Shown here: positions 5,094 to 8,345 of the stretch, piece after piece
How positions within the stretch are numbered: position 1 is the first letter of the stretch
How the letters are laid out: each line of letters begins with the position of its first letter
Origin: Legionellales bacterium UBA4722
GTDB taxonomy: Bacteria > Pseudomonadota > Gammaproteobacteria > DSM-16500
Length of the DNA: 8,345 bases
Assembly: GCA_002404295.1 (NCBI GenBank)
Contig: DHJK01000029.1
Coordinates: 1-8,345 of the forward strand
Direction: 5' to 3'
The notes under the pieces: generated by a model
Database searches by the model: none
What the model was told of the DNA's origin: nothing
What the model saw: only the letters and a program-made list of their open reading frames with translations
Position numbers and translations under genes: made by a program

Positions 5094-7010
5094 ATGTTAG
5101 TTGTGACGTTACCGGATGGTAGTGAAAAGCAGTTCCCCGCGGCGTTGACCGTGGCGGATGTGGCGGCCAGTATTGGGGCTGGGTTAGCCAAGGCGGCACT
5201 AGCAGGGAAGGTCGACGGTAAATTAGTAGATACTTCTTATCTTTTAGAAAACAATGCAGCTATTTCGATTGTCACCGATAAAGATCCTGCAGCGCTTGAA
5301 GTGATTCGTCACTCAACCGCACACTTATTAGCACAAGCGGTTAAAATTTTATTTCCTACAGCACAGGTCACGATTGGTCCTGTGATTGAAAATGGTTTTT
5401 ATTATGATTTTGCCTATGAGCGCGCTTTCACCCCGGAAGATTTAACGCGTATCGAAGAAAAAATGCATGAATTAGTAAAACAAGATTTTAAAGTCACTCG
5501 TAAAGTGATTTCGCGAGAAGAAGCTATCGTATTCTTTCACAGCATAGGTGAAAAATATAAAGCTGAAATTATCGAAGGTTTGCCAGCAAACGAAACATTG
5601 ACCACTTATCAACAAGGCGATTTTATTGATTTATGCCGTGGCCCACATGTGCCCAGCACAGGCAAGTTAACTGCGTTTAAATTAACAAAATTAGCAGGCG
5701 CTTACTGGCGCGGCAATCCTAAAAACGAAATGCTACAACGTATTTATGGCACTGCCTGGACAGATAAAAAATCGTTAGAGCTGCATTTAAAAAATGTAGA
5801 AGAAGCAGAAAAACGTGATCATCGTAAGATTGGTAAGAATTTAGATTTATTTCATTTTCAAGAAGAAGCGCCAGGTATGGTGTTTTGGCATGGAAATGGC
5901 TGGGCTATTTACCAGCAAATGAAACAATATATTAGTCAAACACTCACTCGCCATGATTATGAAGAAATCGTCACCCCACAGGTTGTTGATCTTGAGCTAT
6001 GGAAAAAGTCAGGTCACTGGGACATGTTCGGCGAAGATATGTTTACCTTAGAGGTGGACGAGAAAAAATACGCATTAAAGCCTATGAGCTGTCCTTGCCA
6101 TGTTCAAGTATTTAAGCAGGGTTTGCGCAGCTATCGTGATCTACCGTTACGTTTTGCTGAGTTTGGTTGCTGCCATCGTAATGAGCTATCCGGTGCGATG
6201 CATGGTTTGATGCGCGTACGCCAGATGGTACAAGATGATGGGCATATTTTTTGTACTGAAGGCCAAATCCAAAAAGAAGCATATGATTTTATACAGCTAT
6301 TGTTAGAAGTATACCGTGATTTTGGTTTTAATGAGATTGTATTAAAACTAGCCACGCGCCCCGATAAGCGTATTGGCACTGATGAATTATGGGATCATGC
6401 CGAGCATGCATTGGCCGAATCTTTGCGCCAAGCTGGCCTGCAATTCGAGATAAAAGCAGGTGAAGGTGCCTTTTATGGTCCTAAAATTGAATTTCATTTA
6501 AAAGATTGTATAGGTCGGATGTGGCAATGTGGTACTCTGCAACTCGATTACTCGATGCCGCAGCGGTTAGAAGCGCATTATATTGCTGAAGATAGCAGTA
6601 AAAAGACCCCTGTGATGTTGCATCGGGCTATTTTTGGTTCATTTGAGCGGTTCATTGGGATTTTGTTAGAGCATCATGCGGGTAAATTACCCGTCTGGTT
6701 GGCACCGACCCAAGCCGTTTTGATGACAATTACCGACCGTCAGGACGATTATGCGAAAGAAATGGCCTCTTTTTTGAAAAAACAGGGCATTAGAGCAAAA
6801 TCGGACTTGAGAAATGAGAAGATCGGCTATAAAATCCGCGAACACACATTAGCGTGTGTGCCTTACCTCTTAGTGGTAGGGGATCGCGAAGCGGAAACGC
6901 GCACTGTCTCGGTACGTACCCAGCAAGGGGCGGACTTGGGCATTTTCTCTATTGAAGAATGCTTAGCATTACTCAATAAGGCAGTGACAATGCGTGGTCG
7001 AATTGATTAG
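5094..7010 (+). CDS. thrS: threonyl-tRNA synthetase
   Basis: This cytoplasmic class II synthetase joins threonine to tRNA-Thr and clears mischarged seryl-tRNA. The 638-residue product is close to the 642 of E. coli. Domains in order are: a TGS domain (about 1-62); the editing domain with the H73-xxx-H77 and C181/H185 pairs; the catalytic core with zinc ligands C333, H384 and H510, motif 2 around FGCCHRNE (357-364) and motif 3 GSFERFIGI (515-523); and the anticodon-binding domain (about 535-635). The ATG at 5094 is chosen because MLVVTLPDGS matches the family start and GAAGAG lies 6 nt before it; the ATG at 5076 would add six residues. The zinc site reads CPCH and QDDGH where E. coli has CPGH and QDDAH; the metal ligands are kept. 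The stop codon overlaps the infC Shine-Dalgarno, so the two genes are likely coupled. Confidence 0.97.
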   Translation: MLVVTLPDGSEKQFPAALTVADVAASIGAGLAKAALAGKVDGKLVDTSYLLENNAAISIVTDKDPAALEVIRHSTAHLLAQAVKILFPTAQVTIGPVIENGFYYDFAYERAFTPEDLTRIEEKMHELVKQDFKVTRKVISREEAIVFFHSIGEKYKAEIIEGLPANETLTTYQQGDFIDLCRGPHVPSTGKLTAFKLTKLAGAYWRGNPKNEMLQRIYGTAWTDKKSLELHLKNVEEAEKRDHRKIGKNLDLFHFQEEAPGMVFWHGNGWAIYQQMKQYISQTLTRHDYEEIVTPQVVDLELWKKSGHWDMFGEDMFTLEVDEKKYALKPMSCPCHVQVFKQGLRSYRDLPLRFAEFGCCHRNELSGAMHGLMRVRQMVQDDGHIFCTEGQIQKEAYDFIQLLLEVYRDFGFNEIVLKLATRPDKRIGTDELWDHAEHALAESLRQAGLQFEIKAGEGAFYGPKIEFHLKDCIGRMWQCGTLQLDYSMPQRLEAHYIAEDSSKKTPVMLHRAIFGSFERFIGILLEHHAGKLPVWLAPTQAVLMTITDRQDDYAKEMASFLKKQGIRAKSDLRNEKIGYKIREHTLACVPYLLVVGDREAETRTVSVRTQQGADLGIFSIEECLALLNKAVTMRGRID

Positions 7011-7014
7011 GAGG
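7009..7014 (+). promoter_or_regulatory. Shine-Dalgarno of infC, overlapping the thrS stop
   Basis: A perfect AGGAGG begins inside the thrS TAG and lies 8 nt before the ATT at 7023. It places the infC start on that codon rather than on any downstream TTG or ATG, and links the end of thrS translation to infC initiation. Confidence 0.85.
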
Positions 7015-7022
7015 AAGACAGA

Positions 7023-7544
7023 ATTAGCGCAGAAAAGAAACCACGGATTAACGAGGAAATCAGAGTTCCTGAAGTCCGATTGATTGATGCTGATGGTGGC
7101 CAGCTAGGAGTAGTCTCAACTAAAGAAGCAATACGCATCAGTGAAGAAAGCGGTGCAGATTTAGTTGAAGTATCACCCGATGCCAACCCGCCAGTCTGCC
7201 GAGTGATGAATTTTGGTAAGTTTACTTATCAACAAAACAAGCGCAAAGCAGCAGCGAAGAAAAAACAGAAACAAATTCATCTGAAAGAAGTCAAGCTGCG
7301 TCCTGCAACAGAGGAAGGCGACTATCAAGTGAAGTTGCGTAATATTATCCGTTTCTTATCCAATGGTGATAAGGCAAAAATAACATTACGTTTTCGTGGA
7401 CGGGAAATGACACATTTAGACCTGGGCATGAAGTTGATGGAACGCTTGATGGTAGATTTGGCTGAGCTCTGTGTGATTGAGCAACGTCCGAAAATGGAAG
7501 GCCGTCAGATGGTGATGGTGTTGAGTTCCAAGAAAACAAAGTAA
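7023..7544 (+). CDS. infC: translation initiation factor IF-3, AUU start
   Basis: IF3 binds the 30S subunit, prevents premature 50S joining and rejects non-standard start codons. The 173-residue product has the N-domain (about 1-68, with PRINEEIR at 7-14 and DLVEVSPDANPPVCRVM at 46-62), a lysine-rich linker (about 70-90), and the C-domain carrying the family signature GDKAKITLRFRGREMTH (115-131). The frame is open back to the thrS stop and has no ATG or GTG in its N-terminal part. The only well-placed start is ATT at 7023 behind AGGAGG. In E. coli, infC also starts with AUU and IF3 represses its own synthesis by discriminating against it; the same loop is inferred here. A gene call beginning at the TTG at 7080 would lose 19 conserved residues. 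It lies 12 nt after thrS. Confidence 0.95.
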   Translation: MSAEKKPRINEEIRVPEVRLIDADGGQLGVVSTKEAIRISEESGADLVEVSPDANPPVCRVMNFGKFTYQQNKRKAAAKKKQKQIHLKEVKLRPATEEGDYQVKLRNIIRFLSNGDKAKITLRFRGREMTHLDLGMKLMERLMVDLAELCVIEQRPKMEGRQMVMVLSSKKTK

Positions 7545-7548
7545 GATG

Positions 7549-7567
7549 TTCAGTATTTCCTACTGAA
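7549..7567 (+). promoter_or_regulatory. stem-loop just after infC
   Basis: TTCAGTA (7549-7555) pairs perfectly with TACTGAA (7561-7567) across the 5-nt loop TTTCC. An AGAT/ATCT extension is possible with a 2-nt bulge. It starts 4 nt after the infC stop. No T-run follows, so it is more likely an mRNA stabiliser or part of the rpmI leader than a terminator. Confidence 0.55.
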
Positions 7568-7586
7568 TCTTACGCGATAGGGGATT

Positions 7587-7617
7587 CTTAAGGGGGGAAT
7601 CGATTCTCCCCCTTAAG
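7587..7617 (+). promoter_or_regulatory. strong stem-loop in the rpmI leader
   Basis: CTTAAGGGGG (7587-7596) pairs perfectly with CCCCCTTAAG (7608-7617), and GAATC/GATTC continues the stem with a bulged T. A G/C-rich stem without a following T-run suggests a regulatory fold or processing site, not full termination. In E. coli, L20 represses rpmI-rplT by binding structures in the infC-rpmI region, so this is the natural place for such control. That role is inferred from position. Confidence 0.6.
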
Positions 7618-7676
7618 TGCAAGTGTAAGCATTGCTTATGCAGCATATAAACAAGCATACTGTGGAGTGTTATGAA

Positions 7677-7955
7677 ATGCCAAAGTTAAAAACCAATCGT
7701 GGTGCGGCAAAACGTTTTAGAGCAACAGCAAGTGGTTATAAGTGCCGTCGTTCTTTTCGTAACCACATCTTGACAAAGAAGTCGAATAAACACAAACGTG
7801 CTTTATGTGCGACGGGTAGAGTGAATGATTCCGATGTACGTTCTGTTTCACGTATGTTGCCTTATTCTGCGAAGAAAGTATTAAGACGTAGACGTTTATT
7901 GAACACAGAAGTGTGTGTTGAAGTATGCATACATGCCGGACATGAAGGGGAGTAA
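7677..7955 (+). CDS. rpmI: 50S ribosomal protein L35 with an unusual C-terminal tail
   Basis: L35 is a small basic protein of the large ribosomal subunit. Residues 1-63 are a standard L35 core: MPKLKTNRGAAKRF at the start, HILTKKSNKHKR at 30-41, and the conserved MLPY end at 60-63. The usual length is about 64-66 residues, but here the frame runs on to 92. The extra 29 residues begin with a basic stretch (KKVLRRRRLL) and end in C80-xxx-C84-x-H86-xx-H89, a spacing that could bind a metal. The core also has Cys23 and Cys44. The ATG at 7677 is supported by GGAG 9 nt upstream; a TTG at 7632 in the same frame would add residues not found in L35. The gene ends 3 nt before rplT. A lost stop codon that converted the rpmI-rplT spacer into coding sequence is a simple explanation. 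Confidence 0.92.
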   Translation: MPKLKTNRGAAKRFRATASGYKCRRSFRNHILTKKSNKHKRALCATGRVNDSDVRSVSRMLPYSAKKVLRRRRLLNTEVCVEVCIHAGHEGE

Positions 7956-7958
7956 ACC

Positions 7959-8324
7959 ATGGCAAGAGTAAAAAGAGGCGTTACTGCACGCGCTAGACAT
8001 AAAAAAGTCCTAGCTAAAGCAAAAGGTTATTACGGCGCACGTAGTCGTGTATTTCGTGTAGCTAACCAAGCGGTTATTAAAGCTGCACAATATGCGTATC
8101 GTGATCGTCGCGTACGTCGTCGTGAATTCAGAGCGTTATGGATTATCCGTATCAACGCTGCTGCACGTGAATGTGGTTTGACTTACAGCACCATGATGAA
8201 TGGATTGAAGCGCGCTTCTGTGAATATTGATCGTAAGGTATTGGCTGATATCGCAGTACGTGATCGTGCTGGCTTTGCAGCGATTGCTGATGAAGCAAAA
8301 GCTGGGTTAGGCTTAGCTGCATAG
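7959..8324 (+). CDS. rplT: 50S ribosomal protein L20
   Basis: L20 binds 23S rRNA, is needed early in 50S assembly, and in E. coli also represses translation of rpmI-rplT. The 121-residue product (118 in E. coli) is colinear with the family. A long basic N-terminal helix region (MARVKRGVTARARHKKVL, 1-18, then GYYGARSRVFRVANQ at 23-37) is followed by a globular C-domain with LWIIRINAAARECGLTYS (80-97) and the LNRK-like NIDRKVLADIA (88-105 region and beyond). The Shine-Dalgarno AAGGGGAG (7945-7952) lies inside the last codons of rpmI and the spacer is 3 nt, so translation of the two is probably coupled. The window ends 21 nt after the stop, with no terminator or next gene visible. Confidence 0.96.
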   Translation: MARVKRGVTARARHKKVLAKAKGYYGARSRVFRVANQAVIKAAQYAYRDRRVRRREFRALWIIRINAAARECGLTYSTMMNGLKRASVNIDRKVLADIAVRDRAGFAAIADEAKAGLGLAA

Positions 8325-8345
8325 CTTAGAACACCTCTCCCCTTG

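Noticed and set aside
7587..7617. Rho-independent terminator after infC
   Set aside because: The stem is strong but no T-run follows, and rpmI-rplT continue in the same direction in the conserved operon.

Overview
The window looks like the chromosome of an AT-rich gammaproteobacterium, most likely a host-associated member of the Legionellales (Coxiella / Rickettsiella / Legionella-like). This is inferred from three things: the order tRNA-Val, thrS, infC, rpmI, rplT with gammaproteobacteria-like sequences; an AUU-initiated infC; and a neighbouring block of eukaryote-directed, effector-like genes (an OTU-type cysteine protease and an ankyrin-like membrane protein). No database search was possible, so the genus is not fixed.

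Layout, left to right. Bases 1-80 are probably the last codons of a plus-strand gene that begins outside the window. Facing it, on the minus strand, is a 12-helix MFS transporter (104-1336) with a strong sigma70-like promoter that overlaps an 18-bp perfect dyad. Bases 1337-1944 hold no gene. They carry a small GTGCCC-type hairpin (1487-1540) and a 325-bp nested palindrome (1557-1881). Two minus-strand genes follow, 73 bp apart and each with a good Shine-Dalgarno: an OTU-like cysteine protease whose catalytic motifs occur in permuted order (3674-4543), then a 551-residue protein with ankyrin-like segments and a glycine-rich membrane hairpin (1945-3600). Bases 4544-4985 hold no gene but contain a second GTGCCC-type inverted repeat with a four-fold hexamer expansion in one arm (4694-4862).

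From 4986 to the end is the conserved translation block on the plus strand: tRNA-Val(GAC), ThrRS, IF3, L35 and L20. ThrRS charges tRNA-Thr and edits mischarged Ser. IF3 checks start codons and uses an AUU start of its own, which is the classical autocontrol arrangement. L35 and L20 are 50S proteins, and L20 is the known autogenous repressor of this operon in E. coli. A structured 132-nt leader lies between infC and rpmI, and rpmI reads through to within 3 nt of rplT, giving L35 an unusual tail that ends in a Cys/His cluster.

The part most worth a second look is 1487-4866. It is an accessory segment carrying a permuted OTU protease and a membrane partner, bounded by inverted copies of a shared 21-23 bp sequence and placed directly against the conserved tRNA-thrS block.
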